This document shows positions 1 to 10,591 of a stretch of DNA of 64,000 nucleotides, piece by piece (position 1 is the first letter of the stretch; each line of letters starts with the position of its first letter). Location: assembly GCA_033297075.1 (NCBI GenBank), contig MU858079.1:124001-188000 (forward strand), written 5' to 3'. Origin of the DNA: Rhypophila decipiens. Lineage: Eukaryota; Ascomycota; Sordariomycetes; Sordariales; Naviculisporaceae. A model generated the notes under the pieces. It made no database searches. It was not told the DNA's origin and was given only the letters and a program-made list of their open reading frames with translations. Made by a program: the position numbers and the translations under genes.

Positions 1-2621
1 GACACCCCGAGCTTCGTAAGGGCGGCGAGGGCGACATGGAGTTGAAAAGACTCACGGATCGAATCCACAAGGCGAGTATGACGGAGCGTGATAATCGCGA
101 CACCGCGACGCATCGCCGAAAGCTTTTTGCACTGTTGGCTTTGATGCAGATGGTGCCCTCTATTAAGGACTTTATCGAAGCTAAAATCTACGATCGCGAT
201 TTTCCCTTCATCATGGAAGAGAACGAGGAGTCGGACGGACCGTTTTACTGCATGTATAGCTGGCATGATCTGAGGAAAGGCGACAAACCCGGAGCCAGAA
301 AACCTATTCCATGCTTCTTCAAGTGGCCCGATCATCAAATCGAAGGCTTCAACACGAACCAGTGGCAGCTCTTGGCCCCTTACTTTGAGCTAGGCAGCCT
401 CAAACTATACAACTTCCAAGAGAATATCATTCTGCCATTCATTGAGGACACCAGTGACTCTCTGAAGGAACGTGAAAGCCTGGAAAGCGGATTCTCCGAT
501 GTCTGGAGGGTCAGGATTCATCGGGCTCATCACAATCATCGCCCAGTATCTGTAAGTGATTAGTGACCAGGGGCAGACGAAGACTGAGGGACCACAAGAT
601 ATCAAGACCTTTAACTAACCAAGATACTTTCAACGTCATCTGCAGGACGACGAAGCAGAGAATCCCTCATATGCCATCAAGCGACTGAAGCAAAATACGC
701 GCGAGGCGTTCGACAAGGAAGTTGAAGCCTTGAAGCGATTCTCCGACAAGGACAACCTTCATCTGATCGACCTCCTCTTGACCTATCACTATCGAGGCAA
801 GTACCATCTGGTATTTCCCTGGGCAGATGGAAACCTGAGCGACTTTTGGACCAAGCACCCTAGCCCGGACTTTCCGCGGCGAGACTGGAACTTTGTGAAA
901 TGGGCCGCCCGACAATGGCTGGCCATTGCTGAAGGGCTGCGGGCGATCCACAAGGCCCCCAAGAGGAACGAGACAAGAGACCCAAACGACCCCCGCATCC
1001 ATGGCCGCCACGGTGACCTCAAGCCCGAGAACATTCTCTGGTTCAGATACGGTCATCGGAAGCTCAAAGACCCTTGCGAATACGGCGTGTTTGTCATTTC
1101 CGACTTTGGTCTAACAAGCTTCCATCACAATGACACCAAAGACCAGGTCAGCCCGAGTCGTCTGGCAAGGTCTCCAACCTATCGCCCGCCCGAGTGCGAT
1201 GTATCCAAGACCATCTCCCAAAGCTACGATGTGTGGTCACTAGGCTGCATTCTGCTCGAGTTCGCCATCTGGTACATGCATGGGTGGAACGGTGTCGAGC
1301 AAGCATCGAAAAGACGTGCCAACGCCGAGCGCCCAGCTGCCAGTGCATCCGATACGAATTATGTGCGGGAGGACAAGTTCTTTGAGCTGACTGAGAAGGT
1401 CATTCGGATTGTGGAGGACGACGACACAATCGAGAGAGTGGCTCGGCTCAAGCAATGCGTGAAAGATGTGAGTGGCGTACTACTAGTATCCCATTGTGCC
1501 CATGAGTACTATGAATAAGTATTGACTATGGTATGCTTTAGGAGTTCACCAACTTGAGCAAGCAGGGAACTACTCGATTCTTCCATGACCTTCTCGAATT
1601 TGTGCACGACAAGCTCCTCCGAATGAGACCGGATATGAGAGCAATGTGTGACGAAATTGTGGCCAAGCTCGGCGAGATGCGGCAAAAGTGCGAGGCCGAC
1701 GAGGAATATTGTACTCGGATTGTTCCCAGATCCGACCGAACGGGAACCAACAACTCAGAGCTTCTATCCTCTTACATGACCACCATCCCAGAAGCAGCGT
1801 CTCTTGATGAGGACGAATCCGAAGTGCCAGAATCTTCGAGAAACTCGGCTGATATTCAGGATACATCGGACGTGACGATGAGGGGCAGTGTCAGAGATCG
1901 GCTGATCTCCCAGTCTCCTACACCCTATGATAGTACCGTGTCTTTGGAAGCCAGCAAGACGCATGTGGCTTCCAGGAGCAGTCTTAAACAACGACTGCCT
2001 GGCGACCAACAGCCCAAAAGTGCCGGAGAGATGATGCCCCCGCCGCCTTTACCAGGACGGAAACAGCCAAATAGGACTGACTCGAACGGAACAGGGGAGA
2101 GTTCCCCAAACAAGAGGGTCTCGTTTGCCGAGACACCAAATGTTGTTCACCAATACACTCAACAGTCCCCGGACATCTCTCAACAGCCTGATGGAATGGA
2201 CGACAGCCAGAAACTGTCAGAAAAGAACGCGGCCAAGGCCACAGCAATTGAAGATACGGGGAGCAATGCCACCGATATGCGCCTTCCAAGCCCGAAATCA
2301 AGCCCATCGACTGGGGTTGGACACGAAGACGGGCAACACAATCCCTCAGCCGATATCCGACCAGCCCCAATTGAGGCTCAAGGTATCCTATCCCGAGAAA
2401 GAAGCCCAAAGGTCAACCAGACAGAAGCCGATGGACAGCCAGGGCCCGGAGAATCATTAGCGCCTCCGCTCCAACAATCAACGCCTACATCTTCAACTAA
2501 TATGGAGCCAAGGCCTAGTGACACTGACCAGCAAGACGACAGACATGATGGACCGGCTCTGCGGACCGCCACAAGGGCTCAGCTGGTAGGAAGGCTTTGT
2601 AAGAGTCTATGGTGTTGTTAG
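1..2621 (+). CDS. Protein kinase K1 with long disordered tail (5' truncated by window edge)
   Basis: Three exons are visible: <3..551, 646..1467 and 1542..2621. The junctions are GT-AG and in phase, with a branch point near 613. The frame is open to the window edge upstream of the ATG at 36, and homology to K2 continues there, so the true start lies outside. Order: a helical pre-kinase module (HRRKLFALLALMQ, then FNTNQWQLLAPYFEL), kinase domain, then a disordered Ser/Pro-rich tail. Visible kinase motifs are a degenerate glycine loop (ESGFSDVW), YAIKRL with the ATP-binding Lys, RHGDLKPEN (HGD in place of HRD), DFG and SPTYRPPE. The protein ends KSLWCC, a terminal Cys pair that could be lipidated (inference). 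It is a paralogue of the kinases at 24862-27970 and 36273-38492. The substrate is unknown. The glycine-loop change may lower activity, but Lys, catalytic Asp and DFG are kept. Confidence 0.85.
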
Positions 2622-3208
2622 GATGATACGGGACTATGAGCAATGGGGTCATGGCCTGAGCATGTACAAGAGTGTATGACTTGATAAATAACGCGACAAG
2701 CTGGATATCTAAAGGCGCCTAATATACAGGGACCAGTCTTCTTATATAATGGCACCACTCTTGTAGAAGATATGCGTTGACTGGCTGGAATAAATGCCTT
2801 GGCTGGTTCGAATAAATGCCTACCTTAGAATGGAGGCCACACGGTGGTTTTAGCGGTGGCGCACAATTTGCCCCTTCCTCGAAAACATGTCATCTGGAGG
2901 AGGCAGGACATCTCATTGGTCTGTTTGACTCCCCGAGGTACCTCCCCTCCATTCGTCTAAAAGTTTAAGTTTTTGGGCTCCATGCTAAACCACGTTGCTT
3001 GTTCGAGAGGGTAGAAGCGGTGAAGCTGGTGCAAAGTGAATCAACTTGACTGCGGAGCGGAGCGGCTGCCCGATACTTTCCCACAACTTGCAAGCATCAT
3101 CTTTTCCATCTCTCTCCCCGCCTCACCGTATTTCTCGGCCATTCCTTAGTTACTCTCCTGGAACAAGAACACAACCATCGACAAGAATTATCGTGCCACC
3201 TGCGCAAT
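2622..3208. other. Intergenic; degenerate repeat copy 1
   Basis: No gene is seen. Positions about 2715-2870 hold a degenerate non-coding repeat related to about 4400-4640. Shared signatures are GCCTAATATACA, and a GGTGGTTnTAGC followed by CGCnnAATTTGC block. A GGAATAAATGCC-type unit occurs twice in tandem near 2785-2825. The remainder is the promoter and 5'UTR of the next gene. Confidence 0.5.
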
Positions 3209-4096
3209 ATGCCGCAGTCATCAGAAAACACCAGGCGCCGCGGACCAAACCGTGGACGTGCACCAGGTCCCGATTTGCCTTCCGTTCCTCAACGAGAATC
3301 TTCCACACATGGAGACAGAAACCAAGACGAGGATTTCAATGTTACCGATGCTCCCATTCAATCCAATACGATCCCGCCAGAAAGCACAACCCAGACACAA
3401 CCAAGGCAGCAACAGGAAGACAATGACAGAGGTTTTGGGGTTTATGGCGGAAGGCCGCGAGGCCCTGAACATGCCCGGTTCAATTTCGTCGCAGCCTACG
3501 CCGCTACCTTTGAAAAGAGATTGTGTTACAGGAACTCCCGCCGCAGCCAAATCTTTGACGGTATAGCAAAGCACGTCTTCTCGAAATTCGCGAGGCAGGG
3601 CTTGACCGAGGTCTCGGCTACATACGCAAACTACTATCTGGACAAGGAGATCTGGGACAGGTATTGTCGTGCCAAGTCCGGCGTCGCCTTCCCCTTTGAG
3701 TTCATGCGCGGTCAGGAGCCTGAGCTCGGTGGGGTGGATGATTGGCGGATACCAGAGAACGACGACGCCTCTTCTCTGGCATACAAGAACTACCTGGACA
3801 GACTATCCAGCAACAGCCACAGCCACAGCACAGACGGCGGTGATTTGCCGGCTGGTTTCTCTCAGTTGAATGTGGAGGAACAGCAACAAGCCAATGTGCC
3901 TCTGGATGCTACTACAGGACAGCATGGAGCCGAAACGATTGCCGACCCTGCTGCGGGTTCGGAGCTGGAGACAGATGGTGCCATGCCGGAAGACTCTAAC
4001 AAGCGCCGTCGTTTGTCAGAGTCTGCAGAGGAGGACAAGGATGCCAGCAACTCTGGGGATACGAGCTTTTCTTTACCTAAGCGAAGAAGACTCTAA
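3209..4096 (+). CDS. Hypothetical protein with basic C-terminal motifs
   Basis: This is a single-exon frame of 295 aa starting at an ATG. I do not recognise the family. Residues 1-75 are polar and probably disordered (Arg, Gln, Thr, Pro). The centre (about 85-180) looks folded, rich in aromatics and Arg (RFNFVAAYAATFEKRL, YANYYLDKEIWDRYC). The last third is acidic and Gln-rich. Two basic clusters, NKRRRLSES and a terminal LPKRRRL, resemble nuclear localisation signals, so a nuclear role is possible (inference). It follows kinase K1 on the same strand, separated by a repeat-bearing spacer. Coding appearance rests on length, codon texture and the well-formed ends; no catalytic motif is visible. 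Confidence 0.65.
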   Translation: MPQSSENTRRRGPNRGRAPGPDLPSVPQRESSTHGDRNQDEDFNVTDAPIQSNTIPPESTTQTQPRQQQEDNDRGFGVYGGRPRGPEHARFNFVAAYAATFEKRLCYRNSRRSQIFDGIAKHVFSKFARQGLTEVSATYANYYLDKEIWDRYCRAKSGVAFPFEFMRGQEPELGGVDDWRIPENDDASSLAYKNYLDRLSSNSHSHSTDGGDLPAGFSQLNVEEQQQANVPLDATTGQHGAETIADPAAGSELETDGAMPEDSNKRRRLSESAEEDKDASNSGDTSFSLPKRRRL

Positions 4097-4833
4097 CAAG
4101 AGCTGAAAGACAAGCATACTGACGGACCAAGGAGACATCATGTAAGCAAGAGGAAGGGGAGCGGTTTAAGGAGGGTCATGGAAGAAAGCTTGTCAAAGGG
4201 CTTTATTCTCCACCTTGGAGGTCTTGTTGTGAGACAGACCAAGGTCAAGCTGAGATCTGCTCTGGCTTGGACACATTTGTTTTGGTCAGCTCTGTTAATT
4301 GCTGCAGCGCTCCTCTAATACTTGCATTACCGAGCAGCGGCTACGGCTTTGTCGGGTACTGATTGAGAGATAGCGTTACTATTAGATTACTGTCTTTTAG
4401 ATGGCAGCCTAATATACACGCACCATACTCTCGTATTTAGAGACCAGTCCAATTTGACTTTCCAGACTAGAGGCATTTATTCCAACTAGTCCGGGCATCT
4501 ACTCTAATTAGGCATTTACCTGTAAATTTACTATTTTATTGTAATTGACCTTGGGACACCAGATTGAAGGCCAAAACAGTGGATTTAGCCAGGGAGACCC
4601 GGTGGTTCTAGCAGTCGCGAATTTGCTTGCCCAAAATCCACAAAAGGCGATCCATATTGCCGAATTTCATGGAATAAAGTGTATCTTTATTATTCTCGAA
4701 AGGGGTTACTTGTAAACGATGTGACTATTTATACCCTTGCAGTCCACTTTCACCATCGAGCTTCCCTCGCCTCTTGATCTGGCTGTGGGTTCTCAACCTT
4801 CACCAACATCTACCCCTTGGTCCCCTTCAGCCT
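4097..4833. other. Intergenic; degenerate repeat copy 2
   Basis: No gene is seen. About 4400-4640 resembles the repeat at 2715-2870 (GCCTAATATACA, CGGTGGTTCTAGC, GCGAATTTGC). It also carries GGCATTTATTCC, the inverted form of the GGAATAAATGCC unit seen in copy 1. This suggests a decayed mobile or dispersed repeat. Confidence 0.45.
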
Positions 4834-5385
4834 TCAGCGACGCATATCTCTCTTCACCACCGGGTACGGGTTCGCATTTGACCGATACATCATCGCCCTT
4901 GGCCCGGTAGGAGCGTTAGGTGGCACGCCATTACCCCCAACCTGAGCTGCAGGACCATCACCACCACGAATAGTACCCACGAAAAAGCTTCTTGGTCCTC
5001 TGGGAGCGTTGGGGGAAATACCACCCCGTCCCGCAACACCCCAACCAAAGCTCCTCGGCGCCGTTGGGGCGTTGGGTGGCGGCCCGGGCTGCGTGTCATT
5101 CACGGCGCCTTGTCTTCCACCGCTGGCATCGTCGGCTGTATGAGTGAGAGGCTGAGTGTTCTTGTCGTTCGAGGCTTGCTGCTGCTGAGCGGTTTCGTTC
5201 ACCCCACCACTGCGCAATGCCTCTCTAGCTTCTTCCTCCTTCACCGTGGCGTTGAATGTGACTGGTTCCTGGCCAGGGCTGGCTGCGGCCGATCGAATCC
5301 CTTGGTGTGGCTTTTCTTTGCTTGGTCCCTCAATCGCCTGGACAGAGACATCCCCACCATACCAGGATTTTGGCGTCGTTGCCAT
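4834..5385 (-). CDS. Hypothetical Pro/Gly/Asn-rich protein with PNAPxxPRS repeats
   Basis: Single exon, 183 aa, ATG at 5385 on the minus strand. I do not recognise a family. The N-terminal 80 residues are charged and Gln-rich (KEEEAREAL, QQQQ), without a signal peptide. The C-terminal half carries three copies of a short repeat, PPNAPTAPRSFGWG, SPNAPRGPRSFFVG and PPNAPTGPRAMMYR, spaced about 25 residues apart. These look like linear binding motifs in a disordered protein. The protein ends in a basic run (VVKRDMRR). It is tail-to-tail with the hypothetical gene ending at 4096. Confidence 0.55.
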   Translation of the reverse strand: MATTPKSWYGGDVSVQAIEGPSKEKPHQGIRSAAASPGQEPVTFNATVKEEEAREALRSGGVNETAQQQQASNDKNTQPLTHTADDASGGRQGAVNDTQPGPPPNAPTAPRSFGWGVAGRGGISPNAPRGPRSFFVGTIRGGDGPAAQVGGNGVPPNAPTGPRAMMYRSNANPYPVVKRDMRR

Positions 5386-7180
5386 GGTTGTTGCACAGTC
5401 TTTTCTTTCTGTCGTGTAGGCAGCCGGTCAATGACAAAGTGTCTGGTGCAGTACTGATGATCTTTGGTATGCTTTGATGTCGGAATGACACTGGGCCGGC
5501 TGGGCTTGATGAGCAGTCTAACGGTTTGGAAATGAAGTTAGTCGGCTCCTATTTGTACTCGGAGATGTCTCGGCTGGATTTACCTGATAGACGGGTAAAG
5601 ACGAGGTGTACTCAAGGCGCCTCTCCGGCGTGTCCCAAACTGGAAGAAAGAAAAACTTGAGCGGGAGTGAGACCGACGAACTGCAACGAAGTTGTAGGTG
5701 GACTTTTCCGGATTACTATCGCGGACGTTGCTGAAGGCTGCAATACTCCACCGAGGAAATATGTCTAGAGTATTGAAATAAAGTGGCTGCTGCGCACAAT
5801 TCTTTCGAATCAAATCGAGAGCAAAAGAATCTGCTGACTGTTGACTGCTGCGAGCTTTGACTGTGACAAGCTGTACCCCACCTCCCAGTCTGAACTCGCT
5901 CACCAGGAACTTCTATCCCAAGGCTGAAGGGTTCGAGTTTAGGAATGTTCTGGATCTTGGCCCGTCTCCACAACCAGGTGAGCGAGGTGGAGTCATGATC
6001 GAGATGGCCTTACAAGGCTTTTGCTTAAACTGTCTGCCTGCCTTATCACCACCAGACATGTTCCCGAGGTGTCTTGGACAACACATCTCACATTGTGAAA
6101 TACATAATCTTTGATTATATCTTTTAACTACTAGTAACCCGCAAGTCCTCTTGCAGTTTTGGTTATAATACCATCTACGTTCTCCAAGCATGGACCGTTC
6201 CCTTTCCTTAGGCCCAGATCTTCTACAGACTAGCCTAGTTGAATGTTTTTAGTTGGTGATAACGGTAGTGTGGGTTGTAGTAGAACTATTTGTTGAAGTA
6301 CTATTTTAACTGTTGGTTGCACTGGTGATCAATATCAACAGAGTCCTCTTGGGCTCTGGTGAATCTGATCGTTAGTAGTGCATGTGTGTTCTTCAATCTA
6401 GTGTGTCTATGGACCTGCTACCTACTGGCCTACATATAGTAGGCCATCGGTGCTGCACACTGCTGTTGACCAGCAGTGCAGCACCGATGTCATCATGACT
6501 GCAGTGGCTCCCCCACGCTGCATAGCCAAAGCAAGGAAAACAACCAACATCCCACTGTTGGTCCCTATGTGGTGTAGCGCAGGTCGTTGTGATAGGTAGA
6601 GTGTGGTGGGGGTTGTGGTGTTGCGTTTGTTCCCACATTAACTAAAGCTATTTAGTTCAGGGGCTTGGCCTCTAGGTTTAAGCCTATAGACTAAACAATC
6701 TAGCATTTTATAGTGTCATTCAGTACAAATAATAGATTTTAATTAGTTCAAAATTAGCAATTCAGGTCCTATGGAGTTACTCTATAAAGAGGTATAAAGG
6801 CTCTTAGTAACTATATTCAGTTCAGTATTTCTTACTCTACTCTACTCTAGTTTTAGCTGGAATTTCAACATTTGGCTGTATTTTTATAGTGGATTGGCCA
6901 AACTGGACGGTTAACTGAACATAGCCGCCTTGGTCAGTCTGTCGAAGATCTGGGCCTTAACCTCTATGTCTAGCCTCCAATCGTCTAAAAAGAACATCAA
7001 CAACTTGAAAATATAACACTTGGAAATCGAGGAACCACGGCGAGATTAAAGATGAATCCGAGGTGTATACATGTCCTTATGTGTCCATCGTTGGTGGTGA
7101 CGTTTGGTGTTTAGCCTTATTACTTATAGCTGTTGAACACTTGTCGGTAATTAGTCGACTGTTCTGAAATTATGGGAGAT

Positions 7181-7252
7181 TGTCACGATATGTATATAAC
7201 TGTCACGATATGTATATAACCCTTGATTTCAAGTCGGCGTTCGACTTGAAAT
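7181..7252. repeat. 20-bp tandem duplication followed by a perfect hairpin
   Basis: TGTCACGATATGTATATAAC occurs twice back to back (7181-7200 and 7201-7220). It is followed by an 11-bp perfect inverted repeat, ATTTCAAGTCG at 7226-7236 and CGACTTGAAAT at 7242-7252, with a 5-nt loop. The TG start and TATA-like content recall an LTR edge, but no partner LTR was found. Confidence 0.7.
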
Positions 7253-7267
7253 TCTACATCCTTTTGA

Positions 7268-7335
7268 AGAAAGGGGGTCCGTAGCCTAGTGGTAGGGTTC
7301 TAGACTAGTGGATTCGTCATATTCAGGTACCTTTA
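7268..7335 (+). other. Possible tRNA-derived (SINE-like) fragment
   Basis: TAGCCTAGTGG at about 7281 matches the Pol III A-box pattern TRGCNNAGYNGG. A B box is only weakly suggested downstream (GGATTCGTC), and no cloverleaf closes. It is best read as a decayed tRNA-derived element, not a functional tRNA. Confidence 0.25.
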
Positions 7336-7924
7336 TTGACCAACGTATACTGATTGTGCTGCTTTGTGAATGAAGGCTGTTTGCTATATCCTGTCAAACT
7401 TGGGGCCTGGGCAGTGCGGCAAAAGCAAGAGAATCTTGGAATTCATGCTAAAACGACGACAGATGTCTCTTTTGTCGCATTGTTGCGCTGTTGGTAGAAA
7501 CTGAATTTCACATCCTTGGCCATTCAGGAATTTCAGGTTTGTGTACGGATATCATGGTTGCGAATACATGTATATATAGACCCCGGACCTCAATTCGATA
7601 CAGCGTTAACTTGAATGGACAGTCAAGGAAGCGATGAAAGAATTGAGTCCATGCGAGAACTCAACGGCAGCAGGGCACGTTACAATACCACGAATACCCA
7701 GGTGTCGTCGACAGGTCACATTCAAAATCCTACCATGTCTGGGGGATTTCATCAAGGATGGGTGCAATCAGATCATGTCCCAGGAGACCCCTGAGCTCCT
7801 CACTCCAATCCCTGCTTCCCATTATACCCGTTGGTCATGCGAACGCACAGACCAACGGGTACCAATCAAAAAGATCAAACAAACATTTCACCATCGAGAT
7901 CGCCGTGGGCAGTTTCTTGTATCG

Positions 7925-8018
7925 GTACTCCGTACGGAGTACATACATTACCGGTAGTGTAGTGTACCCCGTAGTGTACAATGGCCCTGTCTTTACGGGG
8001 TAGTGTACGTACTCCGTA
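7925..8018. repeat. TACTCCGTA/TACGGAGTA palindrome cluster
   Basis: An 18-bp perfect palindrome, GTACTCCGTACGGAGTAC, lies at 7925-7942. A single TACTCCGTA is at 8010-8018, and between them a 9-bp inverted repeat TACCCCGTA / TACGGGGTA. The same 9-mer recurs at 36162 and 48222. Confidence 0.7.
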
Positions 8019-8063
8019 GAGCATCGACCACAAATCGAGTTGCCGTGACTCGCCGGGACCTCC

Positions 8064-8085
8064 AAAAAAAAAAAAAAAAAAAAAA
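8064..8085 (+). repeat. Poly(A) tract, 22 nt
   Basis: An uninterrupted run of 22 A. It could be a retroposed tail or a simple repeat. No identifiable retroelement body precedes it apart from the palindrome cluster. Confidence 0.7.
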
Positions 8086-8178
8086 TAACGACAGCCCAAG
8101 AAAACCAAAAAGGCAACTGCCGGGGCTGAGCATTAGCGCCGCCGGGGAAACCTCCCCGCTTGCCTGCTACCGGGATGT

Positions 8179-8799
8179 TTACTGGGCCACGCCGTGCTGA
8201 TGCAGAAGATTGGGGTTCCGAAACGGGCGATAGTCCGGGGTTGAATGTACCAGGACCCCGGAAACGTAATCAGGAGAATCTGCCGATGGGAAGTGAGCGA
8301 GAGACAGGAGGTGAGTGATGGAAGGCTTGGAAGTCGCACGGTGAGAGCGCCACCAGGGTTCTTGTGCAGATGTCCCCCTGTTGAGGCGCCTGCAGGTCAG
8401 GACGTAAAAGGTGCACCTGCATCCCGCAATAATGAGGGCGTCCATCCAGCATTTCTTGCGCAGTTCATCAGTGGTTGGGACGTATTGCTCGGCGCCTGCG
8501 ATCTGAAGTGTGGTGCGCCATGGGTTGGGCGAGGGAAATCTCTCGAGGTGTGCTTCCTCCCCTCCCCGGTGGCGTTCTCGCGGGTGCGTTCCCCGGATCG
8601 ACCACCCAGGTTGGTTGCTTCTTGAAAAGATCATCATCCCATCGCCCTCCAGATGAAGAGCTTCAAGTTCCCTGATTGTGTTGACTGCCTCTTCTGCGGG
8701 ACCGTCTTCTGATCCGGATGCTATCATTTCCTCCTGGGTCAAGGGTGTGACGACGGCGACGACGACATGCAAATATTTGTATAAACATCCTTTTCCCAT
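8179..8799 (-). CDS. Possible hypothetical protein divergent from rhodopsin-like gene
   Basis: An open frame of 206 codons beginning at ATG 8799 (alternative ATG at 8727), head-to-head with the rhodopsin-like gene and only 71 bp from its ATG. Composition is partly protein-like: an acidic segment SEDGPAEEAVNTIRELEALH, then TTDELRKKCWMDALIIAGC. No family is recognised. The last third is less convincing and could be intron or non-coding. It may instead be chance openness in a GC-rich promoter. Confidence 0.25.
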   Translation of the reverse strand: MGKGCLYKYLHVVVAVVTPLTQEEMIASGSEDGPAEEAVNTIRELEALHLEGDGMMIFSRSNQPGWSIRGTHPRERHRGGEEAHLERFPSPNPWRTTLQIAGAEQYVPTTDELRKKCWMDALIIAGCRCTFYVLTCRRLNRGTSAQEPWWRSHRATSKPSITHLLSLAHFPSADSPDYVSGVLVHSTPDYRPFRNPNLLHQHGVAQ

Positions 8800-8870
8800 C
8801 CTCCCACGTATCGGTACCAGCCGATTGCAACCACCGTCTGCACGGCGCGACCGGCGATAGCTCGCCCATC

Positions 8871-10215
8871 ATGTCGACATCGAATTCGGCCCCCGTGTCG
8901 GCAGACCGCCTGAACGAAACTCGAGCTCCCCAGGCCCTTGTTGCCATTGTTTTGTGTCCGACTCTTGCGCTCATCTGCGTGGGGTTACGTTTGTATACGA
9001 GGACGTTTCTGCTCAAGAAGGTGTTTTGGGAGGATTATACGATCGTTGTCGCAATGGTGGGTTGATGTCTGGTCCAGGAGGGTCTCAGGTACAGCTTTTG
9101 CTGACATGACGCCTGTCCTTGTAGGTCATATCTATCATGATGAGCGTCTTTATGGTCTTGGCCTTTACCACTGGATCAGGACGACATATCGAAGCAGTCA
9201 GCAGAGACCAGATGGTCTTCCAGTCCAAGGTACGTACCGACCACCAGCTACCCAGCCAAACCCTTTACGCAAATACAGCCGGTTAACTGGCCAGCTTCTC
9301 TAGATCTCGCCAGGCGTCCACATCAACTATGTCGCCACGCACATGTTCCTGAAACTCTCGATCGCGTTGCACTACACCCGGGTGAGCGTGATGCCCTTTG
9401 AGAAGCGCCTCTGCTACGCACTTGTCGCGCTGGTCTTGAGCGGATACACGGCCGTCCTCATCGTCCAGTTCATCCGCTGTATTCCCTTCTACGCCATCTG
9501 GACGCCCAATGTGCCAGGGGCCAAGTGTCTCGACACGACAGCCTCCTTCCTCGCTGTCCAGGCTCACACGCTGGCCATGGACTTTATCATCTTGCTCGTC
9601 CCGCTTGTTATCCTCAGGCATCTGAATATTCCCTGGCGGCAAAAGGTGGTTCTGGTCATTGTGCTGGGTTTTGGCGGAATGTAAGCAACTTAAGCTGTCC
9701 ATTGCAACCTCCTCCTACTTGATTCGACCGGCGTTGCTAACAGCGTCTCTCTTTTTCTTCCCAGGGCATGTGTCGTCTCGGTGATACGGCTGCAGTACCT
9801 CCGACTCTCGGCAACTTCACCCGATAGGACATGGGACTCGTACTTTAGTGCAGTCTACGGTGTGATCGAGCCCAACGTTGGCATCGTTTGCGCCTGTATC
9901 GTCACCCTGCGCCCCTTGTTCCGTCGCTGGAAATGGCTACAAAGCGGAGAAATCGAGTCATCCCATGTCGAGCTGCCCGGGCAGCCAAGGATGCGTCACG
10001 GCATCCACGGCAGCGGCCAGATTCTCACTACCCACGACGACGACGAGGATGGCCAAAGGACGAGACATAGCTTTAACCTTGCCACCGAGTCCAAAAAGGA
10101 TTTGATGTTGACGAGTTCTATGACGGTCGAGAAGGATGATGCGGCCGAGTCGACGGCGGCCGGTAGCAGGTCAAGCGAGGGTCGACATGAAATGGACATC
10201 AAGTCAGCGGTCTGA
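8871..10215 (+). CDS. Fungal rhodopsin-like (SAT4/PTH11-type) seven-helix membrane protein
   Basis: Four exons, 8871..9056, 9125..9229, 9304..9680 and 9765..10215, give 372 aa with all junctions in phase. The N-terminus holds a first hydrophobic helix (ALVAIVLCPTLALICVGLRL) followed by RTFLLKKVFWEDYTIVVAM. This [LF]xxxxxWDD/EDY pattern, and later FIRCIPFYAIW and LRHLNIPWRQK, are typical of the fungal rhodopsin-like domain family. Six to seven hydrophobic segments are visible. The cytoplasmic tail (about 110 aa) is hydrophilic, with an acidic DDDED stretch and Ser/Thr. The protein should sit in the plasma membrane. Members of the family include surface-sensing receptors, but ligand and function here are unknown. 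It is convergent with the carboxylesterase gene, 376 bp away. Confidence 0.9.
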
Positions 10216-10591
10216 AGCAAATGGGAAATTGCATGGTGGGAAGTTTGGATTGTGAATGGCATGGGAATATCGGATAAAGGGTAATGGAAATTCTGGCTGG
10301 CGCTTGGAAAAAGCATTGGTAAATGGGTATGCCGTTCATGTCAGTCATGATGGCTCTGGGATATATGGTAATGGGTTTCTGGTTAGGCTCGGAGTGAAGG
10401 AAACAGTTCAAGTTGCTCGGTATTCTATTTTGTGGCTTTTAACTTTTAATCCATGTCTTTCTACATTGGAAACATAAAGGAATCATGATAAAATGCCCTT
10501 TGTACATGACATGTCGCGGTTCAGCAAAGGAAGATTATGTCTTGCAATAACAACTAAGACTAAGAGACAAACCAACAGCATCAAGAATATA
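10216..10591. other. Convergent intergenic spacer
   Basis: This contains the 3' ends of two convergent genes. Nothing else is recognised. Confidence 0.6.

Larger units (their letters stand above)
5386..8178. other. Gene-poor, AT-richer stretch with repeat debris
   Basis: I see no convincing gene over about 2.8 kb. Much of 6100-7250 is AT-rich with many short broken frames, as expected of decayed, possibly RIP-mutated mobile DNA (inference). Notable items, listed separately, are a 20-bp tandem duplication with a hairpin at 7181-7252, a tRNA-like A box at about 7272, a TACTCCGTA palindrome cluster at 7925-8018, and a 22-nt poly(A) at 8064-8085. Confidence 0.5.
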
